Origin: Novosphingobium sp. MD-1
Lineage (GTDB): Bacteria; Pseudomonadota; Alphaproteobacteria; Sphingomonadales; Sphingomonadaceae
Reading direction: 5' to 3'
Length of the DNA stretch: 64,000 bases
Assembly (NCBI RefSeq): GCF_001014975.1
Contig: NZ_BBXA01000013.1
Coordinates: 372,001 to 436,000, forward strand
Position numbers and translations under genes: made by a program. The notes under the pieces were generated by a model. The model saw only the letters and a list, made by a program, of their open reading frames with translations, had not been told where the DNA came from and made no database searches. Below are positions 7,565-17,099 of the stretch, in pieces. The number at the start of each line of letters is the position of its first letter. Position 1 is the first letter of the stretch.

Positions 7565-10003
7565 ATGAAGCGATTCCATGGCAATGCGTGTGTGATGGCC
7601 ATCGCGCTCGGAACGTTGCCGGCCACGGCTTATGCCGAAGCCGGCGATGCCGATCCGCAGACAGGGCAGTTGGGCGAGATCATCGTGACCGCCGAACGGG
7701 TGAGCCAGAGCCAGCAAAAGACACCGCTGGCGATCGACGTGGTAACGGCCGATGATCTGGCGATACAGCGCGTCACGCGTGCGGAAGACCTTTCCCGCAC
7801 CTCCCCCGCGCTCGCGACCATCGGTGGCTCCGGCGGCACGACCACGTTCTATCTGCGCGGCGTGGGCAACAATACGGTCAACGCCTATTCCGACCCCGCC
7901 ATCGCCTTCAACTACGACGGGGTTTACATTGGCCGGCCCAGCTCGACCTCCGGCATGTTCTATGACCTGGCGCGCGTGGAAGTGCTCAAGGGGCCGCAAG
8001 GCACACTCTACGGACGCAATGCCACGGGCGGCGCGATCAATGTCATTCCCAACCGCCCGAAGCTGAACAGCACCGGGGGCGAGGTCAGCGCCGGCTATGG
8101 CAATTACAACTGGTTGACGCTGCAGGGTGCGGTCAACCTGCCGCTGGGCGAGAACGTGGCGATCCGCGCCGCGGGCAACCTCTCCCGCCACGATGCCTTT
8201 CTCAGCGATGGCACCGGAAACCAGCGGGAAGCCGGCGCCCGCGTCCAGATCTATGCGGAGCCGAGCGCGGCGCTCGATGTGCGGCTGGCGTTCGACTATG
8301 CCCACCAGGGCGGCGCCAGCGCGTCAGGCTATTACGTCGGCGCGGTGAACCCCACCTTCGGCCCCACGGGCTTTGCCGGATACAACTTCGTGCCTTCGGG
8401 CTTTTCCACCCAGCAGGGAACCGGTGATCCCGCGTCGCAGGGCTTGCTGGCCTCGCGCTTTCTGGCGCAGGCGGGGCGTGCCGGCGCCGTGCAGGACGGC
8501 CGTCCTTCCAACGACAACAATTACTGGGGCGTCACCGCCGAACTGAACTACAAGACGGATGCCGGAACGCTCACGATCCAGCCGGCCTGGCGCGAGGCGA
8601 ACCTCGATTACGTCTTCACCAACATCTTCCGCGAATCCGGTTCGAAGGAAAAGGATCGGCAGGCCAGCGTCGAGGCGCGGTGGGCGGGTAGCTTGGGCAA
8701 GCAGCTGGATTACCTGATCGGCGGCATCTATTACGACGAGCGGATTTCGGCGAGCGCGTGGTACAACCAGTGGACGCTTTCGCCTTTCCAGAACTTCAAG
8801 ACCAGCACGGAATCGTGGGCGGGCTTCGGCAAGGTCACCTTCAAGCCGGTGGAGGGGCTGAGCCTCACAGCGGCCGGGCGCTACACGTCGGACCGCAAGA
8901 CCTTCAACGGCACGTCGCAGGTGTATCTGCTGTTCTGCGGCCAGCCCGGCATCGGCAATGTCTGTCCGAACACGCCGCTTATCCCCCGCGTGCAGACCGC
9001 CGCCGATGTTGAAGCGTTCTACGCCGCCAACGGCGTGCCGATCACCAATGTGCCGCTGTTCGTGCTGCCGCCGTTTGCGGGCGGATCGACCACGGCGCCC
9101 TTCGTGCTGCGCTCGCCGATCCCGGTCAATTCGGGGCTCCGGAACAACAAGTTCACCTATCGTCTGGCCGCGCAGTACGATTTTTCACCGCGCAACATGG
9201 TCTATGCCAGCTTTGAAACGGGATACCATGCGGGTGGCTTCACCTTCGCCCGTGGACTGGAATCCTATGCGCCGGAAACGCTGGACGCCTACACCATCGG
9301 ATCGAAGAACCGGTTCTTCGGCAACAAGCTGCAGGTCAACCTCGAAGGCTTCATCTGGAAGTACCGCAACCAGCAGTTCAGCCAGTTCGGCTATGACCTT
9401 GGCAATCCGCCATCGACGGTGTTTCTGACGCGCAACATCGGCAACAGCACCATCAAGGGCTTCGATCTCGACGTCGAACTCCTTGCCGCGACCGATACCC
9501 TGTTGTCAGGCTCGGTGCAGTATCTCGACACGAGCTATGACAGCTTCGTCTATTATGTGCCGAACCAGGGGCTGCCGCCCAACACGGCCTGTCCCTTCGC
9601 GCCGACCACGCAGACGACACCGGGCGGCACGATCAACGTCTATGCGATCAACTGTTCCGGCCGGCCGGCGTTCAATGCGCCGAAGTGGTCCGTCACGCTC
9701 AACGGGCAGCAAACGTTCCACCTCGATACGCTCAAGCTGGTGCTCCAGGCCAACACCCGGTTCCGCAGTTCCACCTTCGTCAGCGCCGATTACCTTTCGT
9801 ACCTGAAGGCACCGGCCAATTTCGTCACCACGCTTTCGGTGACGCTGGCGGAGGAAAGCGATCGCTGGTCGATCACGGGCTATGTCTTCAACGTCGAAAA
9901 CAACCAGCGCATCGTGAATCCCTTTGCCAACAGCGCCAACCTGATCGTCGCCAACGCGGAGCAACCCCGTACTTACGGCATCCGGGCGGCGTTCAAGTTC
10001 TAG
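7565..10003 (+). CDS. TonB-dependent outer-membrane receptor
   Basis: An 812-residue TonB-dependent receptor with a Sec signal peptide ending near TAYAEA, a TonB-box-like GEIIVTAERVS segment, a plug domain (FYLRGVGNN, VEVLKGPQGTLYGRNATGGAINV) and a long beta-barrel ending in a terminal Phe. Such receptors import substrates across the outer membrane using TonB-ExbBD energy; in sphingomonads they commonly accompany catabolic clusters instead of siderophore genes. The start has GGGAGAGG four bases upstream. It is 37 bp before the extradiol dioxygenase gene on the same strand, so uptake of that pathway's substrate is the likely role. The ligand cannot be read from sequence. Confidence 0.93.
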   Translation: MKRFHGNACVMAIALGTLPATAYAEAGDADPQTGQLGEIIVTAERVSQSQQKTPLAIDVVTADDLAIQRVTRAEDLSRTSPALATIGGSGGTTTFYLRGVGNNTVNAYSDPAIAFNYDGVYIGRPSSTSGMFYDLARVEVLKGPQGTLYGRNATGGAINVIPNRPKLNSTGGEVSAGYGNYNWLTLQGAVNLPLGENVAIRAAGNLSRHDAFLSDGTGNQREAGARVQIYAEPSAALDVRLAFDYAHQGGASASGYYVGAVNPTFGPTGFAGYNFVPSGFSTQQGTGDPASQGLLASRFLAQAGRAGAVQDGRPSNDNNYWGVTAELNYKTDAGTLTIQPAWREANLDYVFTNIFRESGSKEKDRQASVEARWAGSLGKQLDYLIGGIYYDERISASAWYNQWTLSPFQNFKTSTESWAGFGKVTFKPVEGLSLTAAGRYTSDRKTFNGTSQVYLLFCGQPGIGNVCPNTPLIPRVQTAADVEAFYAANGVPITNVPLFVLPPFAGGSTTAPFVLRSPIPVNSGLRNNKFTYRLAAQYDFSPRNMVYASFETGYHAGGFTFARGLESYAPETLDAYTIGSKNRFFGNKLQVNLEGFIWKYRNQQFSQFGYDLGNPPSTVFLTRNIGNSTIKGFDLDVELLAATDTLLSGSVQYLDTSYDSFVYYVPNQGLPPNTACPFAPTTQTTPGGTINVYAINCSGRPAFNAPKWSVTLNGQQTFHLDTLKLVLQANTRFRSSTFVSADYLSYLKAPANFVTTLSVTLAEESDRWSITGYVFNVENNQRIVNPFANSANLIVANAEQPRTYGIRAAFKF

Positions 10004-10039
10004 CATGAGCCAGCACCAGCTATCCGGAGCCATATTCCC

Positions 10040-10948
10040 ATGACAGTTTCGGTCACCGACCTTCAGTACGTCGCCCTCGCCGTTCCGGACATTGCGGCGG
10101 AGAGCGATTTCTTCCGCGATGTCTGGAAGCTCGAACCCGCGTTCGAGCAGAACGGGATGGTGTACCTCGCGGCGATAGGGTCTTCGCATCCTTATGTGAT
10201 CCGCCTGCGCCAGGACGAGGTCCGCAAGACCGATCTGATCGGCTATTCGGCGGCAAGCCGCTCCGATGTCGATGCCCTGTTTGCCCAGGTGCAAGGTTCG
10301 GGCGCGAAGATCATCAGCGAGCCCGCCGAACTGGACGGTCCGGCGGGAGGCTATGGCTTCAGGGCCTTCGATCCCGACGGCCATGCCTTCGAAGTGGTCG
10401 CCGACAGTGCGCAGCGGACGGTGGGCGAGTTGCCGTCCGCACTGGCGGCGCCGTTGCGCATCAGCCACGTCGTGCTCCATTCGCCCGCGCACAAGGCGCT
10501 GGAGCAATGGTATCGCGACGTGCTGGGGTTCCGGCTTTCGGACTGGCTCGGCGATTTCATGGTGTTCCTGCGCTGCAATCCGGCCCACCACCGCCTGGCG
10601 ATCCTGCCGGGACCGCCCGCGCTCAACCACATCGCGTTCGACGTCGCCTCGATCGATGCCCTGATGCGCGGCCTGGCCCGGATGAACGGGGCCGGGATCG
10701 AACTGCAATGGGGGCCAGGGCGCCATACGGCGGGCAACAACACCTTCACCTATTACACCACACCCAACGGCAACACGGTGGAGTACACGTCGGACCTCGA
10801 GGAAGTTGACGAGGCGACGTGGCAGCCGAAGGTCCATACGCCGGGGCTTGAGACGATGGACCAGTGGGGCACCGGGCGTATCATCCCCGGAAACAAGCCT
10901 CATGCCGAAATGGCACCGGATCCGGCGCTGTGGCAGGTGCCGGCATGA
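10040..10948 (+). CDS. VOC-family extradiol dioxygenase-like protein
   Basis: A 302-residue protein with two vicinal-oxygen-chelate repeats, as in type I extradiol dioxygenases (2,3-dihydroxybiphenyl dioxygenase, catechol 2,3-dioxygenase). The C-terminal half carries the expected Fe ligands: His in ISHVVLHS near 147, His in LNHIAFDV near 200, and Glu in NTVEYTSD near 252. This argues for ring cleavage between or beside hydroxyls. Its stop overlaps the monooxygenase start by four bases. The order extradiol dioxygenase, FAD monooxygenase, FAH hydrolase suggests hydroxylation, meta-cleavage and C-C or hydration chemistry. A non-oxygenase VOC role cannot be excluded. Confidence 0.85.
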   Translation: MTVSVTDLQYVALAVPDIAAESDFFRDVWKLEPAFEQNGMVYLAAIGSSHPYVIRLRQDEVRKTDLIGYSAASRSDVDALFAQVQGSGAKIISEPAELDGPAGGYGFRAFDPDGHAFEVVADSAQRTVGELPSALAAPLRISHVVLHSPAHKALEQWYRDVLGFRLSDWLGDFMVFLRCNPAHHRLAILPGPPALNHIAFDVASIDALMRGLARMNGAGIELQWGPGRHTAGNNTFTYYTTPNGNTVEYTSDLEEVDEATWQPKVHTPGLETMDQWGTGRIIPGNKPHAEMAPDPALWQVPA

Positions 10949-12060
10949 TTGCCTCGGCACTGGTGATCGGTGGCGGCATCGCGGGGATGAGCGCCGCGCT
11001 CGTGCTGAGCGGGCAGGGCGTGGCGGTCGATCTGATCGATGCCGATCCCGAATGGCGCACCTATGGCGCGGGCATCAGCGTGACCGGTACCTCGCTGCGC
11101 GCGCTCGACGATCTGGGCTTGCTCGATGAAGTGCGCCGGCGCGGGCACGTCGCCTCGGGCTTCAAGGGGCGCTCGCCGGACGGTGGCATCCTGTTCGAAG
11201 CGCCGCTGGTGCCGGATGCCGCTCCGATCAACTGCAGCGGCGGCATCATGCGGTCCGAACTGCACGAGATTTTGTCCGCAAAGGTCAAGGTCTCTCCGGT
11301 GGCGGTGCGGCTGGGTACCACGGTCGGTTCGCTGGATGACACGGGCGACGGCGTCGACGTCGCATTCTCGGATGGATCGCGCGGGCGCTTCGATCTGGTG
11401 ATCGGGGCTGACGGCATCTATTCGCAGACCCGCAGCCATCTCTTCCCCGATGCCCCGGCCCCGGTCTTCACCGGGCAGGGCTGCTGGCGAGCGGTCGCGC
11501 CCCGGCCAGAGGGCATGACCGGAACGGAGATGTTCTTCGGCGGGCCGGTGAAGCTGGGCTTCAATCCCGTTTCGCCCACACACATGTACCTCTTCGCGCT
11601 GGAGCACGTGCCGGACAACCCGCGCTATGCCCAAGAGGATATGGTTGGCCGTCTCAAGGATCTGCTGGCCGGCTTCGGAAGCTATGTTGCCGAGGTGCGC
11701 GATGGTCTGGGCGATCGCTCGCTGGTGAACTACCGGCCGCTGGAATGGCAACTGCTGGCGGACCCCTGGTACAAGGGACGCGTCGTGCTGGTCGGCGATG
11801 CCGCCCATGCCACCACGCCCCACATGGCGTCGGGCGCGGGCATGGCGATCGAGGACGCGCTGGTGCTAGGGCGCGAGCTTGCCGGGCATGACAGCATCGA
11901 TGCCGCGCTGGCCTCGTTCATGGCGCACCGCTTCGAACGCGCGCGGATCGTGGTGGAGAATTCGGTGCGGATCGGCACGATCGAGATGACCGGCGGGGAC
12001 CAGGTGGAAGCCAATCGTATGCTGGGCGGCACGCTGGCGGCGCTGCAGAAGCCCTATTGA
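10945..12060 (+). CDS. FAD-dependent aromatic-ring monooxygenase (salicylate hydroxylase-like)
   Basis: A 371-residue group A flavoprotein monooxygenase. GGGIAG at residues 9-14 binds the FAD ADP moiety, GADGIYSQTRS near 155 is the DG motif, and GDAAHATTPHMASGAG near 284 is the FAD-ribityl block. Such enzymes hydroxylate phenolic rings with NAD(P)H and O2. ATG 10945 overlaps the previous TGA and begins exactly on the dinucleotide-binding strand; an earlier in-frame ATG was rejected because it would add 27 residues encoded within the previous gene. It probably prepares a dihydroxylated substrate for the upstream-encoded dioxygenase. Confidence 0.9.
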   Translation: MIASALVIGGGIAGMSAALVLSGQGVAVDLIDADPEWRTYGAGISVTGTSLRALDDLGLLDEVRRRGHVASGFKGRSPDGGILFEAPLVPDAAPINCSGGIMRSELHEILSAKVKVSPVAVRLGTTVGSLDDTGDGVDVAFSDGSRGRFDLVIGADGIYSQTRSHLFPDAPAPVFTGQGCWRAVAPRPEGMTGTEMFFGGPVKLGFNPVSPTHMYLFALEHVPDNPRYAQEDMVGRLKDLLAGFGSYVAEVRDGLGDRSLVNYRPLEWQLLADPWYKGRVVLVGDAAHATTPHMASGAGMAIEDALVLGRELAGHDSIDAALASFMAHRFERARIVVENSVRIGTIEMTGGDQVEANRMLGGTLAALQKPY

Positions 12061-13064
12061 AGCCAGAAACCCCATTGAAGAAGGTGCAACCGAACGTGGA
12101 CTTTACCGGTATCGCAACGATCGAGATCGATGGCGCGCCTGCGGCGGTGGCCGTGCGCGCGGGCAAGGCCTTGCCACTCGCGCGGGTTGGCCTGCCGAAT
12201 GATGCCCTGCGGCTGCTGGAGACGTGGGAAGAGACGTGCGCGGTTGTTGCCGAGCTCGGCGAGGACGCCTGGGCGCAGGCTGTGCCGTTCGACATGGCGG
12301 ACGCGCTGGTTCCTTACGTGCCCCGGCAGGTGTTCTGCACGGGGGCGAACTATCGCAAGCACGTGATCGGCCTGATGATGGGCGATCCGTCGATGCGCAC
12401 CGCCGACATGGAGGGCAAGTCGCCCGAGGAACTGCGCGCCCACGCCGAACGCGTGATGGACGAGAAGGCGAAGACATCGACCCCCTTCTGCTTCATCAAG
12501 CTGCCGTCCGCCGTGATCGGGCCGAATGATACGGTGGTCCTGCCGCGGCAGGTCGAAAAGCCCGATTGGGAACTGGAACTGGGCGTCGTGATCGGCAAGC
12601 GCTGCCGCCATGTGTCGCCCGAACAGGCCATGGACCACGTCGCCGCCTATGCCGTGGTGAACGACGTGACCGCGCGCGAACTGATCTTCCGCAAGGACGG
12701 CTCGGCCGTCGGGCCGGACTGGTTGGCGGGCAAGAGCTTTCCCACGTTCCTGCCGTTCGGCCCCTTGCTGGTGCCGCGCCAGAACGTGGCCGATCCCTAT
12801 GCGCTGAACATCCGGCTTTCGGTGAATGGCAAGGTTTATCAAAACGAATCCACGTCCGACATGATGATCGGCATCGAACGGCAGATCGCGTTCCTGTCGA
12901 GCATCGTGGAACTGCAGCCCGGCGACCTGATCTGCACCGGTTCGCCCTACGGCAACGGATCGGCCTTCGGAGTTTACCTGCAGGATGGCGATGTGATGGA
13001 GGGAGAAATCACGGGCCTGGGGCAGCAGCGCAATCCTTGCGTGAAGGAAGGCGCCGCCGGTTAA
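12057..13064 (+). CDS. fumarylacetoacetate hydrolase (FAH) family protein
   Basis: A 335-residue FAH-fold enzyme. FCTGANYRKH, the acidic metal-binding strand WELELGVVIGK, NDVTARE, the catalytic GKSFPTF loop and the CTGSPYGNG turn are all visible. Family members hydrolyse C-C bonds of 1,3-dicarbonyls, hydrate dienoates or decarboxylate oxaloacetate-like acids. The start given is a TTG overlapping the previous TGA by four bases (consistent with coupling); GTG at 12084 or 12096 are alternatives, the latter with an AAGG upstream. It follows the ring-cleavage pair, so action on a ring-fission product is the likely role. Its stop codon overlaps that of the convergent TetR gene. Confidence 0.88.
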   Translation: MKPETPLKKVQPNVDFTGIATIEIDGAPAAVAVRAGKALPLARVGLPNDALRLLETWEETCAVVAELGEDAWAQAVPFDMADALVPYVPRQVFCTGANYRKHVIGLMMGDPSMRTADMEGKSPEELRAHAERVMDEKAKTSTPFCFIKLPSAVIGPNDTVVLPRQVEKPDWELELGVVIGKRCRHVSPEQAMDHVAAYAVVNDVTARELIFRKDGSAVGPDWLAGKSFPTFLPFGPLLVPRQNVADPYALNIRLSVNGKVYQNESTSDMMIGIERQIAFLSSIVELQPGDLICTGSPYGNGSAFGVYLQDGDVMEGEITGLGQQRNPCVKEGAAG

Positions 13065-13702
13065 CGCCGGCGGAGCCCGTCGAGCAGGAGTTTCGGCACG
13101 AACGCCTCGTATTCCTGCTCCAGCGCGGCAAGATCGGTTCCTTCCGGCACGAGCATCTTCACCACCTCTTCGCCGGAGTGGAAGAAATCGCTGATCCCGA
13201 TCACGGCCAGATGGACAAACAGGGGAGAGAAATCGGTCAGTTGCTTGTCCTGGTCGGCATCGAGCAAGGCCTGGTAGGCCTCGACCGGCATGCTCTGCCA
13301 TTTGCGCAGCTTCTCGCGCACTTCGGGCGAGCGGACGCTGCTCAATTCCTCGGCCATCAGCCGCTGCATGTATCGAGCCGATCGGGTGAAGCGGAACGTG
13401 CGGTGGATCAGGTCTTCCAGCCCCGCCTCGGGCGTAAGGTCTTCCGAACGGGTTTCGACCTCGGCCTGAAGCGCGATCTGTTGCGTGACCTCCAGCAGCA
13501 AGGCCTCGCGCGATCCGAAATAGTAGCGGACAAGGGCAGGGTCCGCCCCGGCCTCGCGCGCGATGGCGGCGATCGTCACTTGCGCCGGCGTCAATTCCTG
13601 AAGCAGCTTCTTCGCCGCGGCAATCAGCGTTTCCTTGCCAACGCCATCCCCCGAACCGACCGGTCGTCCCTTGCCCCTGCGCGGCTGTTTGCTGCTGCTC
13701 AT
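13061..13702 (-). CDS. TetR/AcrR family transcriptional regulator
   Basis: A 213-residue TetR-type repressor. A basic N-terminal arm precedes the helix-turn-helix (ETLIAAAKKLL through VTIAAIAREAGADPALVRYYFGSREALL, residues 23-69), followed by an all-helical ligand domain. AAGGG lies six bases before ATG 13702. It is convergent with the FAH gene (stops overlap) and divergent from the MBL hydrolase operon 80 bp away, so it probably controls the latter and possibly itself. The divergent gap holds a near-palindromic AT element around 13724-13746. Confidence 0.92.
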   Translation of the reverse strand: MSSSKQPRRGKGRPVGSGDGVGKETLIAAAKKLLQELTPAQVTIAAIAREAGADPALVRYYFGSREALLLEVTQQIALQAEVETRSEDLTPEAGLEDLIHRTFRFTRSARYMQRLMAEELSSVRSPEVREKLRKWQSMPVEAYQALLDADQDKQLTDFSPLFVHLAVIGISDFFHSGEEVVKMLVPEGTDLAALEQEYEAFVPKLLLDGLRRR

Positions 13703-13781
13703 TTTTCACCCTTAGCGCGCGACTTAATTCTTGAGAACAGGAATAAAAGCGTTAGGGTTGAGGCGGGAGAAGGAGACGGGA

Positions 13782-14765
13782 ATGGCGAATTGGGCCTTCA
13801 CGCAGGGCGTCCATGATATCGGCAACGGCGTTTACGGCTATGTCCAGCCCGACGGTACATGGGGATGGTCGAACGCCGGGCTGATCGTATCGCGGGGAGA
13901 AACCCTGCTGGTCGATACGCTGATGAGCCGGAGCCTGACCAGGACGATGCTGGCGGACTTTGCGCGCGTCGACGGTGGCGATCATATCGATCGTCTGGTG
14001 AACACGCACGCGAACCCCGATCATTTCGTGGGCAACGGACTTGTCGAAGGGGCCGAGATCATCGCGACGGTCGAAACCGCGCGCGAGATGGGTGGGTTCG
14101 ATCCGGTCCGATTCGCCAGCCTGGCCGATAACTGGCGGGCGATGGGCGATGCCGGGGCCTTTCTTTACGAAACCATGGGCCGCAAGTTCGACTGGAGCGA
14201 CCTTGATTCCGTCGCCATGCCCAACCGTACCTTCGAAAAGTCGCTGCAGCTGAGCGTCGGCGATACCGCGGTCGAGCTGATCGACCTTGGCCCGGCGCAT
14301 ACCGCCTCCGACACGATTGCCTGGCTGCCGCAGCAGCGCGTGGTCTTCACCGGGGATCTGCTGTTCAACGAAGGGCACCCGATCATGTGGGACGGCCCGA
14401 TCGAAAACTGGATCGCCGCCTGCGAACACATCATCGCGCTCGATCCCGAAGTGGTTGTGCCCGGCCACGGCCCGATCACGGATACCGTGGCGGTCGCCAA
14501 CCTGCGGGACTACTTCCGCTATGTCCGGGACGAGGCGCGCCGGCGGTTCGAAGCCGGGATGGGCTGGAAGGAGGCCGGGCGCGACATCAACATGGCCGAG
14601 TATCGCGGCTGGACCGATCCGGAGCGCATCGTGGCCAACGTTTTCGCGCTGTACCGGCAGTGGGGGGCGCCGCTCGCGCCGGAGGACGGGGCCGACCTGT
14701 TCGGGGAAATGGGCCGCTATGCCCGCGAACTGGCTGGGCACGAAGGGTGTGGCCATGACCATTGA
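13782..14765 (+). CDS. MBL-fold metallo-hydrolase with HxNxDH metal motif
   Basis: A 327-residue metallo-beta-lactamase-fold hydrolase. The canonical HxHxDH is changed to NTHANPDHFVGN near residue 83, replacing the second His by Asn; the later ligands are present (GPAHT near 170, FTGDLLF near 190, PGHGP near 229). The HxNxDH form occurs in a subset of the superfamily. ATG 13782 is preceded by AAGGAG at good spacing; an upstream ATG at 13731 lacks a binding site. The gene overlaps the fumarylacetoacetase-like gene by eleven bases. A lactone or thioester hydrolysis step in the pathway is an inference. Confidence 0.88.
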   Translation: MANWAFTQGVHDIGNGVYGYVQPDGTWGWSNAGLIVSRGETLLVDTLMSRSLTRTMLADFARVDGGDHIDRLVNTHANPDHFVGNGLVEGAEIIATVETAREMGGFDPVRFASLADNWRAMGDAGAFLYETMGRKFDWSDLDSVAMPNRTFEKSLQLSVGDTAVELIDLGPAHTASDTIAWLPQQRVVFTGDLLFNEGHPIMWDGPIENWIAACEHIIALDPEVVVPGHGPITDTVAVANLRDYFRYVRDEARRRFEAGMGWKEAGRDINMAEYRGWTDPERIVANVFALYRQWGAPLAPEDGADLFGEMGRYARELAGHEGCGHDH

Positions 14766-16056
14766 TGCGCCGTTCAACGCCACGCACGATCCCGCCGCGC
14801 GTTCGTGGCTCGCTTCGGCCAACCTGCCTGAAACGGATTTCCCCATCCAGAACCTGCCGTTCGGGCTGTTCGAACACGGCGGCCGGGTGCGGGGTGGGGT
14901 GGCGCTTGGCGATTGCGTGATCGATCTGGCGGCGCTGGCTGACAGCGGATTGCTCCGTCGCGATGGGGCGCTCGCGGCTGCGAAAGCGGCCAGCGGGGAA
15001 ACGCTGGCGCCGTTGCTGGCCTGTGCGCCGGCCGACGTAAGCGCCTTGCGCGCGGAGCTTTCGCAGCTGTTCCGCGACGGTGGCGGAGCCGACCGATCGG
15101 TGCTGGAGCCAATGCTCGTGCCGTTGTCGGACGTGACGCTGCGCCTGCCGGTCCGTCCGCCGGCGTTCACCGACTTCTGCACGTCTTACGATCACATCGC
15201 GCGGATGGGGCGGAAGACGCCCGGACTTGCCGCACTGTCGCTGCCCGTCGCCTACAATGGCCGGGCGAGCTCGGTGGCGGTGAGCGGAACGCCGGTGCAG
15301 CGGCCGCTGGGCCAGTTCGAAACCGCGCCCGGCAGCGGCGAAGTGCGCTTTGGCGCCGAACCGATGCTCGATTTCGAACTGGAGTTCGGCGCCTGGCTGC
15401 GGGGCGGAAACCCTCCGGGCCAGCCGCTGACCATGGCGGAAGCCGGGCAGGCCCTGTTCGGATGCTGCCTTGTCAACGACTGGTCGGCGCGGGCCATCCA
15501 GTTCTTCGAATCCATTCTCGGACCCTATCTGGGCAAGTCGTTCCTGACCACGGTCAGCCCGTGGATCGTCACGATGGAAGCGCTGGCGCCGTTCCGCGTT
15601 GCGGCGCGGGGCCGTGGCGAAGGCGAGCCCGCGCTTGCCCGGCATCTTCGCGATCCCGCCGACATTGCCGGGGGAGGGCTGGCGATCGAGCTGACGGCCG
15701 ATCTTGCCGCGCCCGGCCTTTCCCCCCAGCGGATCGTGCGCACCAACACGCGCGACCTGTACTGGACGCTGGCGCAGATGGTTGCCCACCAGACCTCCAA
15801 CGGCACGCCGATCGATACCGGCGATCTTATCGCCACCGGGACCGTTTCCGGGCCCGAGGACGAAAGCCGGGCCTGCCTTGCCGAGATCACGCTGGGCAGC
15901 GGCGTGCCGATCACGCTCTCCGATGGCAGCACGCGCACGATGCTGGAAGACGGCGACATCCTGACCATACGCGGCCGTGCCACGCGCGATGGCTTCGTTC
16001 CGATCGGCTTCGGCGAATGCGCCGGGGCCATCCAACCTGCGCGGAGCCTTGCATGA
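14755..16056 (+). CDS. fumarylacetoacetase-like FAH family hydrolase
   Basis: A 433-residue protein of fumarylacetoacetase length, with both the N-terminal SH3-like domain and the FAH catalytic domain. TDFCTSYDHI carries the conserved catalytic region, LDFELEFGAWL the metal-binding Glu residues, NDWSARAIQ the Asp ligand, and GPYLGKSFLTTVSPW and TSNGTPIDTGDLIATGTVSG complete the family pattern. Fumarylacetoacetases split fumarylacetoacetate into fumarate and acetoacetate at the end of homogentisate catabolism. Here no homogentisate dioxygenase or maleylacetoacetate isomerase is nearby, so the true substrate may be an analogue. The true ATG (14755) lies inside the MBL gene; the open frame further upstream is a shadow. 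Confidence 0.88.
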   Translation: MTIDAPFNATHDPAARSWLASANLPETDFPIQNLPFGLFEHGGRVRGGVALGDCVIDLAALADSGLLRRDGALAAAKAASGETLAPLLACAPADVSALRAELSQLFRDGGGADRSVLEPMLVPLSDVTLRLPVRPPAFTDFCTSYDHIARMGRKTPGLAALSLPVAYNGRASSVAVSGTPVQRPLGQFETAPGSGEVRFGAEPMLDFELEFGAWLRGGNPPGQPLTMAEAGQALFGCCLVNDWSARAIQFFESILGPYLGKSFLTTVSPWIVTMEALAPFRVAARGRGEGEPALARHLRDPADIAGGGLAIELTADLAAPGLSPQRIVRTNTRDLYWTLAQMVAHQTSNGTPIDTGDLIATGTVSGPEDESRACLAEITLGSGVPITLSDGSTRTMLEDGDILTIRGRATRDGFVPIGFGECAGAIQPARSLA

Positions 16057-17099
16057 GCCTGTTCACCTGCGGCGATCGTGCGCCGATCCCGGTCCGCGCA
16101 CGCGGCCAGCATCTGGTTGTCGACATCCATTGCCACCTCGGCATTCCGGCGGCTGATGCCATCGTGCAGGCGCGCTATCCGGGGCCGCCGCCGGGCATCA
16201 ACGATTTCACCAGCGCCAAGACCAGCGAGGTCAACCGCGCGATGTTCGGCGCGATGGGCCGCACGCTCAACACGCTCGATACGCGCCTTGCCGACATGGA
16301 CCGGCTGGGCATCGATGTGCAGGCGCTGTCGCCCAGCCCAGGGCAGTATTTTTACTACGCTGACGCCGAGACCGGCCGGGATGCCGCGCGGGCGGTGAAC
16401 GACGGGATGGCTGCGGCGGTCGCCAGCCAGCCCGACCGGTTCGTGGGCATGGGCACGGTTCCGCTGCAGAACGCGGAACTGGCCATCGCGGAAATGCGCC
16501 GCTGCGTGGCCGAGCTTGATCTGCGCGGCATCGAGATCAGTTCGAACGTCAACGGCGAAGACCTTCACGCCGAACGGCTGCGCCCGTTCTGGGCGGCGGC
16601 CGAGGAGCTTGGCGTGCTGATCTTCCTGCATCCCCTGGGTTTCACGCAGGGGCAGCGGATGAGCGAATATTACTTCAACAATCTGATCGGCAATCCGCTG
16701 GAGTCCACCTTGGCGATCGGGCACCTGATCTTCAGCGGCACGCTGGACCGGCACCCGGGGCTGAAAATCTGCGTGGCGCACGGCGGCGGCTATCTGCCGG
16801 GCTATTGGGGCCGCATGGACCATGGCTGGCGGGCGAGGGGGGATTGCAGCGAGCACTGCCAGCACGCGCCCTCAAGCTATCTGCGCAAGTTATGGCTCGA
16901 TACGCTGGTGTTCGATCAGGACCAGCTCGACAGCCTGGTCCGCACGCATGGCGCGGATCGGCTGTGCCTGGGTACCGATTATCCCTTCGACATGGCGGAG
17001 CCCGATCCCGTCGGTTTCCACGCGCGATTGGCGGAGGAGGACAAGGCGCGCATCCTTGGCCTCAACGCCGCCGGTCTGCTGGGCCTGGCGCCGGCATGA
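16053..17099 (+). CDS. amidohydrolase family protein, ACMSD-like
   Basis: A 348-residue amidohydrolase_2 enzyme similar to aminocarboxymuconate-semialdehyde decarboxylase and related nonoxidative decarboxylases. Metal ligands are seen in VVDIHCHLG near residue 27, LHPLGF near 193, VAHGGGYLPGYWGRMDHGW near 245 and LGTDYPFDM near 310. Members decarboxylate or hydrolyse ring-fission acids and hydroxybenzoates. The ATG overlaps the previous gene's TGA by four bases and the next gene's ATG overlaps its own stop, placing it inside a tightly coupled four-gene operon. Decarboxylation of a muconate-type intermediate is a reasonable inference. Confidence 0.88.
   Translation: MSLFTCGDRAPIPVRARGQHLVVDIHCHLGIPAADAIVQARYPGPPPGINDFTSAKTSEVNRAMFGAMGRTLNTLDTRLADMDRLGIDVQALSPSPGQYFYYADAETGRDAARAVNDGMAAAVASQPDRFVGMGTVPLQNAELAIAEMRRCVAELDLRGIEISSNVNGEDLHAERLRPFWAAAEELGVLIFLHPLGFTQGQRMSEYYFNNLIGNPLESTLAIGHLIFSGTLDRHPGLKICVAHGGGYLPGYWGRMDHGWRARGDCSEHCQHAPSSYLRKLWLDTLVFDQDQLDSLVRTHGADRLCLGTDYPFDMAEPDPVGFHARLAEEDKARILGLNAAGLLGLAPA

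Noticed and set aside
12054..13709. 551-codon minus-strand open frame
   Set aside because: Runs across the FAH gene antisense and through the TetR gene in another frame; no family features.
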